NCBI GenBank assembly: GCA_038900335.1
Contig: JBBMRB010000002.1
Span: 310,001 to 374,000, forward strand
Direction: 5' to 3'
DNA from: Rs1 sp038900335
GTDB lineage: Bacteria > Pseudomonadota > Gammaproteobacteria > Pseudomonadales > Balneatricaceae
DNA length: 64,000 nt
Shown: positions 34,252 to 44,032 of the stretch, piece by piece
Position numbering within the stretch: the first letter of the stretch is position 1
Layout of the letters: the number at the start of each line of letters is the position of its first letter
The notes under the pieces: model-generated
The model's database searches: none
Told to the model about the DNA's origin: nothing
What the model saw: only the letters and a program-made list of their open reading frames with translations
Made by a program: the position numbers and the translations under genes

Positions 34252-35985
34252 ATGGCGCATAGATCCCATCTGTTTACATTACGAATATTTCACGCTTTAA
34301 CAGAGTCCCTCACAGAATCCCCCTATAGCCTCAAGCTATTTTCACAAGATTTATTAGCGGGTATTACTGTCGGTATCATTGCCATCCCTCTGGCTATGGC
34401 ACTAGCGATTGCGAGCGGCGTTTCGCCAGAATATGGTTTATATACTGCTATTATTGCAGGCTTTATTATCCCGTTAACTGGTGGGTCTAGGTATAGCGTG
34501 TCAGGGCCTACCGCTGCTTTTGTCGTGATCCTCTACCCTATAGTGCAACAATATGGATTATCTGGCTTACTGCTAGCAACTATTCTTGCGGGGATTATAT
34601 TGATATTAATGGCCTTTCTAAGACTTGGTCGATACATCGAGTATATTCCAGAGTCGGTGACCCTTGGCTTTACTGGCGGTATTGCTGTCGTTATTGCGAC
34701 GTTACAAATAAAAGATTTTTTAGGCTTACAGATAGCAAATATGCCAGAGCATTTTATTGACAAAGCCGCTCTACTTTTTCATCTAATCCCAGATTATAAC
34801 CTGTACAGTTTATCCGTTGGCGCTATCACTTTACTGGTGATGCTAAGCTGGCCATACTTAAAAACGCCTATACCAGCCCACCTACCCGCTGTCATTATCG
34901 GTAGTTTTATAGCGTTAATCGCAAATCAATCAACCGGCGAAGTAGCGACAATAGGCTCTAGCTTTAACTTTGTATTACCCAATGGCGCGCAAGGTTTTGG
35001 CATACCCTCAATACTGCCTGAGTTGCTGTGGCCTTGGCATAGAACTCAAGCAGGAGAGCCTCTGTTAGTCTTTAGCTGGCAACTATTACAAGATTTACTA
35101 CCCGCAGCATTTGCAATCGCCATGCTCGGCGCGATTGAATCGCTCTTGTGCGCCGTGGTTTTAGATGGGATGAGTGGCAAAAAGCATAGCGCTAATAGCG
35201 AGCTATTAGGGCAAGGCATTGGTAATATTATTACCCCTTTCTTTGGAGGTATTACAGCGACAGCAGCCATTGCCAGATCCGCTGCTAACTTTAAGTCAGG
35301 AGCTAAAACCCCGATAGCCTCTATCATTCATGCTTTAGTTGTTTTAGTTGCTCTGATCTTCCTCTCTAAATTACTATCTTATTTACCGATGGCCAGTATG
35401 GCAGCCTTATTATTGATTGTGGCTTGGAACATGAGCGAGGCACCTAAAGCACTACACTTGCTTAAAACAGCGCCCTTGAGTGATTTATTGGTATTGCTAT
35501 TATGCTTCTCGCTGACAGTACTATTTGATATGGTTATCGCTATTAGCGCAGGCATTATATTTGCATCACTACTCTTTATGAAACAAATAGCAGAGACAAC
35601 CACTGTGCGTGAGATCACTCACACAAGTAAACTGATAGATGTTGATATCCCCGATGGCTACAGCGTCTTCAAAATCTGCGGGCCTCTCTTTTTTGCCGCA
35701 TCCGATAAAATATTTGGTGAATTATCGCTATTATGTGCAAGCAACAAAGGAGTCATACTATATCTTGACGCTGTCTCTATTGTTGATTCAGGCGGTGTTA
35801 CTGCATTGCGTAAATTCATCGAAAAATCGGCTAATAATAATACAAAAATATACTTGGCTGATTTACAAAGACAGCCATTAAAAACACTAAGCAGAGCTAA
35901 TTTAACGCCTAATAAGCATGTTATTATTGTTACAACTCTCGCTTTAGCACTACAAAACTTAAAAAAAGAAGAGGAATTTCATTGA
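34252..35985 (+). CDS. dauA: SulP-family transporter, DauA-like
   Basis: The product has 577 residues. The amino part follows the E. coli DauA pattern closely (DLLAGITVGIIAIPLAMALA, TGGSRYSVSGPTAAFVVILY, YIPESVTLGFTGG). About a dozen membrane segments are followed by a carboxy STAS domain from about residue 460 (YSVFKICGPLFFAASDKIF). DauA carries C4-dicarboxylates at acid pH, but other SulP proteins carry sulfate or bicarbonate, so the substrate is inferred. The stop codon overlaps a small downstream gene. Confidence 0.88.
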   Translation: MAHRSHLFTLRIFHALTESLTESPYSLKLFSQDLLAGITVGIIAIPLAMALAIASGVSPEYGLYTAIIAGFIIPLTGGSRYSVSGPTAAFVVILYPIVQQYGLSGLLLATILAGIILILMAFLRLGRYIEYIPESVTLGFTGGIAVVIATLQIKDFLGLQIANMPEHFIDKAALLFHLIPDYNLYSLSVGAITLLVMLSWPYLKTPIPAHLPAVIIGSFIALIANQSTGEVATIGSSFNFVLPNGAQGFGIPSILPELLWPWHRTQAGEPLLVFSWQLLQDLLPAAFAIAMLGAIESLLCAVVLDGMSGKKHSANSELLGQGIGNIITPFFGGITATAAIARSAANFKSGAKTPIASIIHALVVLVALIFLSKLLSYLPMASMAALLLIVAWNMSEAPKALHLLKTAPLSDLLVLLLCFSLTVLFDMVIAISAGIIFASLLFMKQIAETTTVREITHTSKLIDVDIPDGYSVFKICGPLFFAASDKIFGELSLLCASNKGVILYLDAVSIVDSGGVTALRKFIEKSANNNTKIYLADLQRQPLKTLSRANLTPNKHVIIVTTLALALQNLKKEEEFH

Positions 35986-36215
35986 AAATTGACCAGGCAA
36001 TTCAACAATACCAGGAAGGTGTTTTTAGATCGGCAACCATAAGAAAAAGCCCGAATAATCTTAATGAGTGGTTCATTATGCTGATGGATAATAACGGTTT
36101 ATCATTTATGATTGCAGATAATGATGACTCCATCATTACCTGCTCTGATCTTAATAATATTTTTGAAACATTAAAGGAGATAGGCTTTTCTTCAGCAGAG
36201 GTCTACTTCAAATAA
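35982..36215 (+). CDS. Small hypothetical protein coupled to dauA
   Basis: The 77-residue product starts at TTG overlapping the dauA stop (TTGA), with AGAGG upstream. It begins MKIDQAIQQYQEGVFRSATI and has no signal or membrane segment. The overlap implies translational coupling with the transporter. A terminator follows at 36305. I do not recognise a family with certainty. Confidence 0.7.
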   Translation: MKIDQAIQQYQEGVFRSATIRKSPNNLNEWFIMLMDNNGLSFMIADNDDSIITCSDLNNIFETLKEIGFSSAEVYFK

Positions 36216-36304
36216 AATAGTATTGAGGAGCTTAACAATATTAAGCTTAATGCGAGATCCTCAATAAACGAGCACACCACATAATTCACATATTATAGTC
36301 TAGT

Positions 36305-36338
36305 AAAAAGCCCGTAACTAGTATTTTACAGGGCTTTT
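36305..36338 (+). terminator. Terminator after dauA operon
   Basis: AAAAAGCCC (36305-36313) pairs with GGGCTTTT (36331-36338), with an A- and T-rich symmetric flank, so it could work in both directions. Confidence 0.8.
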
Positions 36339-36647
36339 AGATTAGCGTTATATTTCATCATTATGATAGTCTTTTTTTAATAAACCCTTAGCTATAGCCA
36401 TTGTATTGCCCACGGATTCAACCTGGACGGTATCATTATTTAGACTATTTAATACTGATTTTAACAGTCTGAGTAATACTTCTCTTAACAATTATTAACA
36501 GAATATTTTTCTGTTTATGTACCTGCATCAAAACCTATATAGAAAAACCATGCCTCGTATAAATCGATAACGCACTGAAAATAGTAAGCCATTGAAATAC
36601 TGAATTTTTATTAATCGATGATTTAGATACAATTATTTTCATACAAC

Positions 36648-36661
36648 ACTAACATGTTAGT
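36648..36661. promoter_or_regulatory. Perfect 14-base palindrome upstream of the TRAP operon
   Basis: ACTAACATGTTAGT is a perfect palindrome. TTGACG starts at its edge (36661-36666) and TATAAT follows at 36672-36677. It is a likely operator for a regulator encoded elsewhere, about 360 bases before the TRAP operon. Confidence 0.45.
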
Positions 36662-36714
36662 TGACGATTGATATAATTGATGCTAGTTTTCGCATACAAC
36701 AAAAACAATTAAAT

Positions 36715-36825
36715 ATGAAGTCAGCACAGGAATTTTCAATGATCATTAAGCCCAAACAAACTATTCACTCACATGGCAGCCTTCATGTGTTGAAGGCCTT
36801 GTCACTATCTAAACCATCTATTTAA
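36715..36825 (+). CDS. Possible 36-residue leader peptide
   Basis: ATG at 36715 runs to TAA at 36823-36825; the product begins MKSAQEFSMIIKP and ends LSLSKPSI. The frame contains a perfect hairpin (GCCTTCA/TGAAGGC, 36779-36797). It lies downstream of a palindrome and promoter-like elements. It may be a leader peptide or part of a small RNA, or may not be translated at all. Confidence 0.25.
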   Translation: MKSAQEFSMIIKPKQTIHSHGSLHVLKALSLSKPSI

Positions 36826-37026
36826 CATTTGGTTTTATATAAATAAAAACCATGGAATTTTATTCTTATTAAGTAAATCAGTGCGTAAAGCTCAATTGTT
36901 TCGTTGATTTTTAATAATAAAAAACATAACATGAAATTTAACGCATAACTCGTCATGCATTATTTAATGAATCAATTTTCCAAATGAATAACCCTAAACT
37001 TTAATAAAAAATAAATAGGTAGATCC

Positions 37027-38055
37027 ATGACTAAAATTAATAAAAATAATCTAAAAACTCAGTTTTCTCTTTTGCATAAACTAACTCGTCGCTCGCTCTT
37101 GATCACAACGTCTACTATTGCTGTGGGCATGGCATTTTCTGGGGCTGCCAGTGCTGCAACAACATTAAAATGGGCACATGTATATGAGGTAGGTTCTGCT
37201 TACAATAGCGCTGTAGTTTGGGCAGCTGAAGAAGTTAAGAAGCAAACTGAAGGACGACTAACCATTGATGTTTTTGCCGCATCTTCGCTAGGTAAAGAAG
37301 TCGAATTAAATGAAGCATTAGATTTTGGTTCTGTTGACATCATATACTCAGGCGATATTTTTGCAGGGCAAACATATGCGCCAATGCGAATCTCATCATT
37401 CCCATTTGCTATTCGTGATTTTGATCACTGGAAGAGCTATCGTGATAGTGACTTGTATCAAAACATTACATCTGCCTACGGCAAAAAAACTGGCCATGAT
37501 GTCGTAGGTTTTACCTATTATGGCGCTCGACATGTAACATCAAACTTCCCTATCAATACACCTAAAGATATGGACGGTATGAAAATACGTGTGCCTAACG
37601 CACCTCTGTACTTAATGTTCCCTCAAGCGGTCAATGCAAACCCTACTCCAATGGCTTTTTCTGAAGTATATCTAGCGCTACAACAAGGTGTGGTTGATGG
37701 GCAGGAGAACCCTCTTCCAACGATTAAGTTCAAGAAATTCTATGAAGTGCAAAAATATATTAATTTAACCGGACACATGACTAACTCAGTCTTTTCTATT
37801 ATCTCTAGCTACACAAAAAATAAAATTAGCGAGGAAGATTACAAGATCTTAGCAGCCATTGCTGAACAAGCCGCTAAAAGAGCATCGAATGAAATTAATG
37901 ACTCAGAACAGAGCTTAGTTAGCTGGTTTAAAGATCAAGGCGTTATGGTTCAAGAAGTGGATACTAAACCATTCGTTGCTGCAATTAAGCCTCTATTAAC
38001 AGCACAAGATAATGGCTTTACGGCTGAGCAATTAGCTGAATTAGAAGCGCTATAA
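37027..38055 (+). CDS. dctP: TRAP transporter solute-binding protein, DctP family
   Basis: The 342-residue protein has a long amino-terminal signal with twin arginines (TRRSLLITT, R21-R22), a possible Tat signal, and cleavage near AASAATTLKW. The DctP domain includes KDMDGMKIRVPNAPLYLMF, with the arginine that binds the carboxylate, and MAFSEVYLALQQGVVDGQEN. It delivers a carboxylate-type substrate to the DctQM pair encoded next. The exact substrate is not readable. Confidence 0.92.
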   Translation: MTKINKNNLKTQFSLLHKLTRRSLLITTSTIAVGMAFSGAASAATTLKWAHVYEVGSAYNSAVVWAAEEVKKQTEGRLTIDVFAASSLGKEVELNEALDFGSVDIIYSGDIFAGQTYAPMRISSFPFAIRDFDHWKSYRDSDLYQNITSAYGKKTGHDVVGFTYYGARHVTSNFPINTPKDMDGMKIRVPNAPLYLMFPQAVNANPTPMAFSEVYLALQQGVVDGQENPLPTIKFKKFYEVQKYINLTGHMTNSVFSIISSYTKNKISEEDYKILAAIAEQAAKRASNEINDSEQSLVSWFKDQGVMVQEVDTKPFVAAIKPLLTAQDNGFTAEQLAELEAL

Positions 38056-38081
38056 GCACTAATTAAATAGAGGGAGTCCTG

Positions 38082-38657
38082 ATGATAACTCAAAAGGAAA
38101 AAGGGCAAGTTGATACTAATGACTTGTCTTCCCTCAATTTGATCGATGAAGATCAAGTTGAGGAAAAGTTTAAATTTAATTTTTACGATCTACCCGCCAT
38201 GCTTTTTTTCTGGGTGTTAGTAGTTATTGTTTTTTTACAGTTTTTCACAAGATATGTATTGAACGATTCGCTCGGCTGGACAGAAGAAATTTCTCGATTT
38301 TTACTTATTCTAGTTGGTTTTATAGGCTCAATTACAGCCGTTAGAAAAGGGAGTCATATTTTTCTAGAGTTCTTATATCGCTATACCTCTAGCAAAGTGA
38401 CTAAAATATTAGTGCTTTTTTCTGATCTAGTTTGTGTGTTTTTCTATAGTTACTGTGCCTACTTATCGTTTGAAGTAGCTACGCGTATGCACCAAAGCTT
38501 GGTATCCATTGCCATTCCAAAATCGTATCTATATTGGGTCATTGGATTTTGCTTTATTTTAATGGCATGTCACTCTTTTTGGTGGGTCATCAAACACGGC
38601 AAATTACAAAGTGATGAATTAGTTAACCATATTAATAATCAAATAATAGCCGATTAA
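38082..38657 (+). CDS. dctQ: TRAP transporter small membrane subunit, DctQ family
   Basis: The 191-residue protein has four membrane segments after a hydrophilic amino end. The stretch RYVLNDSLGWTEEISRFLLI is the usual DctQ signature. It sits 26 bases after dctP and 15 bases before dctM, in one operon, and forms the inner-membrane complex with DctM. Confidence 0.92.
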   Translation: MITQKEKGQVDTNDLSSLNLIDEDQVEEKFKFNFYDLPAMLFFWVLVVIVFLQFFTRYVLNDSLGWTEEISRFLLILVGFIGSITAVRKGSHIFLEFLYRYTSSKVTKILVLFSDLVCVFFYSYCAYLSFEVATRMHQSLVSIAIPKSYLYWVIGFCFILMACHSFWWVIKHGKLQSDELVNHINNQIIAD

Positions 38658-38672
38658 AACCTAAGGATTATT

Positions 38673-39950
38673 ATGTATATTCTTTTCATGTTTCTCATCT
38701 TATTTGCACTCCTTGTTGCCGGTGTTCCAGTTGCGGTATCTCTTGGTGTCGCATCTTTAATTTTTATTCTTTTTGAAGGTATGCCAAGTATTGTCGTACT
38801 ACATAACATGGTAAATGGCATAAACAGCTTCACTTTAATTGCTATCCCCTTCTTTATTTTAGCTGGTCATTTAATGAATACTGGCGGGATTACCAACAGA
38901 ATTTTTACCTTTGCTCGCTCTTTAGTTGGCTGGTTGCCAGGCGGTTTAGGCCATGTAAACGTCGGCGCTAGTGTTATATTCGCAGGTATGTCAGGTGCTG
39001 CTGTTGCCGATGCTGGCGGCTTGGGCAATGTTGAAATTAAGGCAATGAAAGATGCAGGTTACGATACGGGCTTTTCAGTGGGTATTACTGCCGCCTCCTC
39101 AACTATTGGCCCAATTATCCCGCCATCATTACCGCTAGTTATTTACGGTGTAATGGCGGACACATCTATAGGGCAACTATTTGCTGCGGGGTTAATCCCA
39201 GGTTTATTAATGGCATTCTCTTTAATGATTATGGTGTCTTGGTTTGCCAAAGTTCGCAATTACCCAAAAGATGATCAATTTAAATTTAAGGTGTTAGTCT
39301 CAAGCTTTAAAAGAGCATTCCTACCCTTGCTGACGCCAGTAATTATCGTAGGCGGTATTTCTACTGGATTGTTCACCCCAACAGAAGCCGCTGTAGCCGC
39401 CGTTGCTTACTCTATCTTTTTAGGGCTATTTGTTTATCGTACTTTAACTTTAAATAATATTTTAAAGGTATCACAGGAAACAATTGAAACAACAGCAGCC
39501 ATCTTGATGATTGTCGCTACTTCTACCATCTTTGCTTGGATTTTAACTGCTAACCAATTTGCTGCTTTCTTTGCTGAAAATCTACTGTCATTTACCAGTG
39601 ATAAAATAATGATACTGTTGATAATGACCTTACTGATTTTAATCATTGGCTGCTTTATGGAAACTATTGCAGCCATTACTATTCTAGTGCCTGTGCTCTT
39701 ACCTGTCGCAATAGAAATTGGTATTGATCCTGTTCATTTTGGTATTATTCTTATTTTAAACTTAATGCTGGGACTACTCACACCACCGGTAGGGATGGTT
39801 CTATACGTATTAGCAAAAGTATCAGATACTTCATTCGAGCGATGTGTAGTATCAACCGCACCGTTTTTAATACCTTTAGTTACAGTGCTACTGTTACTTA
39901 CTTTTATCCCTTCTATTTCAATGTGGCTACCTACCATGCTCTACCGTTAA
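38673..39950 (+). CDS. dctM: TRAP transporter large membrane subunit, DctM family
   Basis: This 425-residue protein with about twelve membrane segments is the sodium-coupled transport channel. Family stretches include GGLGHVNVGASVIFAGMSGA, SSTIGPIIPPSLPLVIYG and GLLTPPVGMVLYV. It is the last gene of the TRAP operon and is followed by a perfect terminator. AAGGA precedes the ATG. Confidence 0.94.
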   Translation: MYILFMFLILFALLVAGVPVAVSLGVASLIFILFEGMPSIVVLHNMVNGINSFTLIAIPFFILAGHLMNTGGITNRIFTFARSLVGWLPGGLGHVNVGASVIFAGMSGAAVADAGGLGNVEIKAMKDAGYDTGFSVGITAASSTIGPIIPPSLPLVIYGVMADTSIGQLFAAGLIPGLLMAFSLMIMVSWFAKVRNYPKDDQFKFKVLVSSFKRAFLPLLTPVIIVGGISTGLFTPTEAAVAAVAYSIFLGLFVYRTLTLNNILKVSQETIETTAAILMIVATSTIFAWILTANQFAAFFAENLLSFTSDKIMILLIMTLLILIIGCFMETIAAITILVPVLLPVAIEIGIDPVHFGIILILNLMLGLLTPPVGMVLYVLAKVSDTSFERCVVSTAPFLIPLVTVLLLLTFIPSISMWLPTMLYR

Positions 39951-40000
39951 TCTTTATTATAACAATAGAGCGCGATTACAATAAAACTGATTGCTGCATA

Positions 40001-40035
40001 AAAAAGCCGGTAAAGTATTACTTTACCGGCTTTTT
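40001..40035. terminator. Bidirectional terminator between dctM and the convergent oxidoreductase
   Basis: AAAAAGCCGGTAAAG (40001-40015) pairs perfectly with CTTTACCGGCTTTTT (40021-40035) around a 5-base loop, with A/T tracts at both ends. Confidence 0.92.
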
Positions 40036-40053
40036 ATTTAATGGCTTATTACC

Positions 40054-42075
40054 TTAAAAAAAGTAAGACTCTCGGTGTATGTTAAGTGGGTCTACATTTA
40101 ATGCTTGTAACCAATCTTGCGTCGAGTTCATTAAGTTATCTGGCCCGCACAAAAAGACGTCTCGCTCTAATAAACTATCAATATTTGCAAAATCTGTTTC
40201 ATTTAATCGCTTTTGATCGATACTAAGCGAGGCTTGCGGGTATTCATTTTTCAATAGCGTCGGTATGTCTTCTGCTTTCAGATGTGCATCTGCTAAGCTT
40301 TGATACGCCATAATAGTGAGCGAGATAGATGGTGCAAGCTTCGCTTGATCTTTAAGGAAGTGCTTAAGAATGGCAATATCATCATCTCGCCCTGCAAACA
40401 TTAAAACAATATCGCTCACTAGAGGTGTTTGGCTATTCGCGAGTGCTCCACAGACACTTTTGATGCCATCCCACATCGACATAAACGGTGTAACACCTAC
40501 GCCACCTGCTACCCATAACATTTTTGATGGTACACGAGGTAAGGGATCTGCCGGGGCTTGATTGAAACAGCTAAAACCCTGCCCGGTACCATTAAATGTG
40601 AGTGCCCAAGTTTTATTTTTAGCGTTTGATAACGATGCACTTTGATCATGCAGAAAGTTAGAAACTAGCCCGCCAGGTTTACGTTTGACGGTAATTTCAA
40701 CACGATCGAGCAAATCAAACTGCCGGCTAGCACCATTAAAGCTAGCGGCAGATGATAGGGTCCATGTGCGGATGTAATCTTCATTGACTTGTTGAGGTGT
40801 CATTTCATCCATATGGCTGTATCCCACGTCTAACTGCTCAGAAAAATCAAAGACACCAAAGCCACCAGCAGCAGGTGCTTTAATTGGCATCGATAACTCA
40901 AATGTAAAGGTACTCATACTAGATGTCAGCTTTTGCGCTGAGATAAGCGTTGCTTTAATGACTTGCTCAGCTGTTGTTTGTGATGTTTTTGTATGCCCCA
41001 TCTGCTCTATTTCTTGTTGAAGATATCTTATGGGAGGGTTGTAAGGAGAGAGCTGCTCGCTTGCCATCATGCGTAAATTTAATGCACCTTTTATAAATAC
41101 TGCCCCCGTAATACGTATGCGGGTAACTAAGCTCATACGAGGCATCAGTGCTTGCGCAGCATCATCAAATAAATTCTCGGCGTGACCTGTAACGTACAAC
41201 ATATGGCCGTTGATAAAATCAGCAAACACTAAACCAACTTCTACATCACTTTCTATATTACCTAGTGATTGATAAAAACGATTACCTGAATAATCAGGCA
41301 GCACTAAAAAAGTTGTTACTTTACTATGCTCAGATGACTCATCTGTTTCTTCATAAGTACGTACAAAACCAGGTGTTCCACCACGATGGTTAAGCCCCAT
41401 ATCTGCCTTAGTATCAACACTAGCACTGTCTTTTGGTATATGTTTGGTTGCCAAAAACACAGTACTTGCCTGATTAATTACATCTTTACATTCATCTGAA
41501 AGTGAATCGTTTAAAGATTCAAAACTATCAAGAGCAACTTCTGCCTCTCTGTTGTAAGGGCTTAAATCGCGAACAGTAATATATTTAGGGCAGTTACCTA
41601 GATGCTCATCTGATTTCAAGCGAAGCTGAAGCCTTCCTGAAGGATCAGCAGCTACTGACTTTATGTTACCTGCTAATTTATTGCGACGTCTATTTGCAAA
41701 ATCGACACCGACACCTGCAAATAACTGATTACTTTGAGCGACCTTTGCGGTATCTGCCATCTTCACAGAGCGAAAGAAGGGATCTGCTGTGCTTAACTGG
41801 GTAGACAGCTTTAATTCATTGTCAGCTAACAGCTGAATACCGATAGCTGGATCACTATCTGATTTTGTAATTAGAATACTCGCCCAAGGCCGCCCTTGTT
41901 GATCGAGGGTACACAGTGGCAGATATGATAAACCCGTGTAAAAATCCGCATGCTGAGTTGGCATCTCAGTCGCCATAAAGCTTGGTATTTGCTGCGTTAA
42001 CTGTGCTGGCGTATGTCTTTTTTGCTGAACGCTTGTTTCACCAAAGTGCTGTGTATGTGAATGGCTGCTTGTCAT
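40054..42075 (-). CDS. PNPOx-like and ferredoxin-reductase fusion oxidoreductase
   Basis: The product has 673 residues from the ATG at 42075, which has AGGAGA four bases upstream; the frame extends 18 codons further. The amino half (to about 380) is a pyridoxamine-phosphate-oxidase-like split barrel (FYTGLSYLPLCTLDQQGRPW). The carboxy half is a ferredoxin-NADP-reductase module: flavin motif RTWTLSS, nucleotide motif WVAGGVGVTPFMSMW and a carboxy end FLCGPDNLMNS. It should be a soluble flavin-dependent reductase. The physiological partner is unknown. It is convergent with the TRAP operon. Confidence 0.85.
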   Translation of the reverse strand: MTSSHSHTQHFGETSVQQKRHTPAQLTQQIPSFMATEMPTQHADFYTGLSYLPLCTLDQQGRPWASILITKSDSDPAIGIQLLADNELKLSTQLSTADPFFRSVKMADTAKVAQSNQLFAGVGVDFANRRRNKLAGNIKSVAADPSGRLQLRLKSDEHLGNCPKYITVRDLSPYNREAEVALDSFESLNDSLSDECKDVINQASTVFLATKHIPKDSASVDTKADMGLNHRGGTPGFVRTYEETDESSEHSKVTTFLVLPDYSGNRFYQSLGNIESDVEVGLVFADFINGHMLYVTGHAENLFDDAAQALMPRMSLVTRIRITGAVFIKGALNLRMMASEQLSPYNPPIRYLQQEIEQMGHTKTSQTTAEQVIKATLISAQKLTSSMSTFTFELSMPIKAPAAGGFGVFDFSEQLDVGYSHMDEMTPQQVNEDYIRTWTLSSAASFNGASRQFDLLDRVEITVKRKPGGLVSNFLHDQSASLSNAKNKTWALTFNGTGQGFSCFNQAPADPLPRVPSKMLWVAGGVGVTPFMSMWDGIKSVCGALANSQTPLVSDIVLMFAGRDDDIAILKHFLKDQAKLAPSISLTIMAYQSLADAHLKAEDIPTLLKNEYPQASLSIDQKRLNETDFANIDSLLERDVFLCGPDNLMNSTQDWLQALNVDPLNIHRESYFF

Positions 42076-42475
42076 GCTATCTCCTGAGTACATGTATAAA
42101 TTATTGGATGATGAGCTAATATGACTCATATTTAGTAGTCACAGCTAAGAGATATTTAGCATCACATATTGGTTTTAGAAAAACACTCACTATTTTTAAC
42201 ATAGCTAGTTTTTATAGATTGGAAGAGTAGAGTTTAAAATGCTTAGTTTGTTCAAATTTTCCTGCAAGTTCACCGCGTATTGTTAATACCGCCAACAATT
42301 AATATCCTAGCAAAATTAGCAATCACACCTTTTTAGGTGCTATTTCATCAAATGCCCTAGATAACAATTACTAAAGCAATACTTATTATAATGTATTTAT
42401 TAATGTATACTTTATTTTATTCATTTCGTATATTTAGAAAACCTTATTGTACTCATTACATACTTTAGGATTTAT
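42076..42475. other. Divergent intergenic region
   Basis: This gap carries the promoters of the oxidoreductase (minus) and the AEC permease (plus). A small hairpin, CACCT-TTTT-AGGTG, is at 42326-42339. No gene was seen. Confidence 0.4.
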
Positions 42476-43420
42476 ATGCTAGAAACATTTATCAAAATCA
42501 TCCCTTTATTCGCATTAGTCGCTCTGGGCTATTTCTGTAAACGACAGGCGATTGTCGGCGTTATTAGCCTTAAATATCTGACACGTTTTGTAATGTATTT
42601 ATCGTTACCTGCCGTACTTTTGAGCAAGCTTGCTACCACTGATTTTGCAACCTTAATCGATATTCCTTTTTTAAGTGCTTACTTATTATCGCTACTTTGC
42701 GTGATGTTAATCTCTGGGCTTGTGGGCTATTTGCTATTTGAGAGGCGCGCTAATAATGGCGTAATGTTAGGTTTAGGTGGGGTTTATGGCAATATTGGTT
42801 TTCTGGCGATACCGGTTCTAGGAGCGAGTGTTGGCGAGTGGACTTCAGTGCCACTGGCTCTTATGCTGACGATCGACTTACTGATACTTTTGCCTTTCTC
42901 ATCTTTTTTACTGCAAATCAGTAATGCCAATAACAACGATATTGACCAGCACGACAGCAACTTCACTCCTCTTACAGCACTAAAGCGCTCATTACTCAAT
43001 CCGCTTATTATTGCCATTATTATAGGTTTAATATTATCGGCTTACAGCATTACCTTACCAACGAGCATTATTGGCGGGCTAGATTTATTAAGTAGCGCAG
43101 CAGGCCCATGTGCCATGTTTATCGTTGGGAGCGCACTATTTGGTCGCAGTATTACTCAAAACCCTTTTGCTGCAATCTACATATCGACAGTCAAATTAGC
43201 CATCATGCCTTTTGTTGTATTTTTAATGATGACCCTGTTTCAAGTAAACTCAGTGTGGGTTTTGATAGCGACACTAGGTGCTGCTATGCCTTGCGCTGCG
43301 GTATTAGGTGTGATGGCTGAGGAATACAAGACGCTCTCTCATCAGGCATCCACAGCGGTGTTATTAACGACTGTGATATCAGTTGTCAGCTTGCCTTTGT
43401 TAATACATTATTTGCATTAA
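42476..43420 (+). CDS. AEC-family (auxin efflux carrier type) permease
   Basis: This 314-residue inner-membrane protein has about ten hydrophobic segments in two repeats. The family pattern includes FVMYLSLPAVLLSKLA in the first repeat and the GLGGVYGNIGFLAIPVLG segment. Bacterial AEC proteins carry small organic acids such as malate or malonate, or serve as efflux carriers, and the substrate is unknown here. A single gene with a perfect hairpin at 43473 behind it. Confidence 0.87.
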   Translation: MLETFIKIIPLFALVALGYFCKRQAIVGVISLKYLTRFVMYLSLPAVLLSKLATTDFATLIDIPFLSAYLLSLLCVMLISGLVGYLLFERRANNGVMLGLGGVYGNIGFLAIPVLGASVGEWTSVPLALMLTIDLLILLPFSSFLLQISNANNNDIDQHDSNFTPLTALKRSLLNPLIIAIIIGLILSAYSITLPTSIIGGLDLLSSAAGPCAMFIVGSALFGRSITQNPFAAIYISTVKLAIMPFVVFLMMTLFQVNSVWVLIATLGAAMPCAAVLGVMAEEYKTLSHQASTAVLLTTVISVVSLPLLIHYLH

Positions 43421-43472
43421 AAAAACGATAATGACACATACTTTCATTAGTAATTATATAATTTGTGTACAT

Positions 43473-43511
43473 AAACCTAGCCATCATCTTGGCCAGACAA
43501 TGGCTAGGTTT
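43473..43511. terminator. Convergent hairpin behind the AEC permease gene
   Basis: AAACCTAGCCAT (43473-43484) pairs perfectly with ATGGCTAGGTTT (43500-43511). It separates the converging AEC permease and SpoIIAA-like genes. Confidence 0.7.
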
Positions 43512-43559
43512 GCTAACAATAGTTAACCTCTGGTTTATGCCCAGTGTTTACATTTAAAT

Positions 43560-44012
43560 TTACTGCTCACTTTCAGCCCTTGCATTTAATGCCTGTGCAA
43601 TGTGCTCTATCGCTATGCCATGTTTGTTACAAACATCTACATTAGACTGCAGCCAGGCAATGGCGTCATCAGTGTCTTTAAAAATACCGCCAGGCACTTT
43701 AAATACCGCTTCTACACTCATATGTTTCATCGCATCGTATGATGCCCCAGGTACGATGTTGATCATTGCGGATACCAAGTGCTGTATTTTTATCGCGGCT
43801 GAATCTTTTAACCAAGCCCTCGTTAGCTTACCTGCACCTTGACTATGTATCAGTGATTGGGCATCGTGATAGATTCGAATCGCGATAAAAGGTTGCTCTT
43901 GCAGCAGCTTTTTATCCCACTGTGCTATTACCAGCTGATGATCTTCAAGACTTTGCTGCCCTGAAAACTCAAGGAGAAGTACTGCTTCTATACTCTGATT
44001 AGTACTAAACAT
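43560..44012 (-). CDS. SpoIIAA-like (STAS-type) small protein in an iron operon
   Basis: The product has 150 residues from the ATG at 44012, which has GGAGG six bases upstream. It is cytoplasmic, with no signal peptide. The carboxy stretch GGIFKDTDDAIAWLQ resembles the end of SpoIIAA/SEC14-like STAS domains. It starts 20 bases after the TonB-receptor gene and is probably co-transcribed with it under Fur control. How such a protein serves iron uptake is unknown. Confidence 0.65.
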   Translation of the reverse strand: MFSTNQSIEAVLLLEFSGQQSLEDHQLVIAQWDKKLLQEQPFIAIRIYHDAQSLIHSQGAGKLTRAWLKDSAAIKIQHLVSAMINIVPGASYDAMKHMSVEAVFKVPGGIFKDTDDAIAWLQSNVDVCNKHGIAIEHIAQALNARAESEQ

Positions 44013-44032
44013 AATTGACCTCCACAAACACT

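Larger units (their letters stand above)
36216..37026. other. Long intergenic region before the TRAP operon
   Basis: It holds a terminator (36305-36338), a 14-base palindrome (36648-36661), a 36-codon reading frame (36715-36825) and a hairpin inside that frame (36779-36797). The rest is AT-rich with no other support for a gene. The TRAP operon promoter must lie here. Confidence 0.6.
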
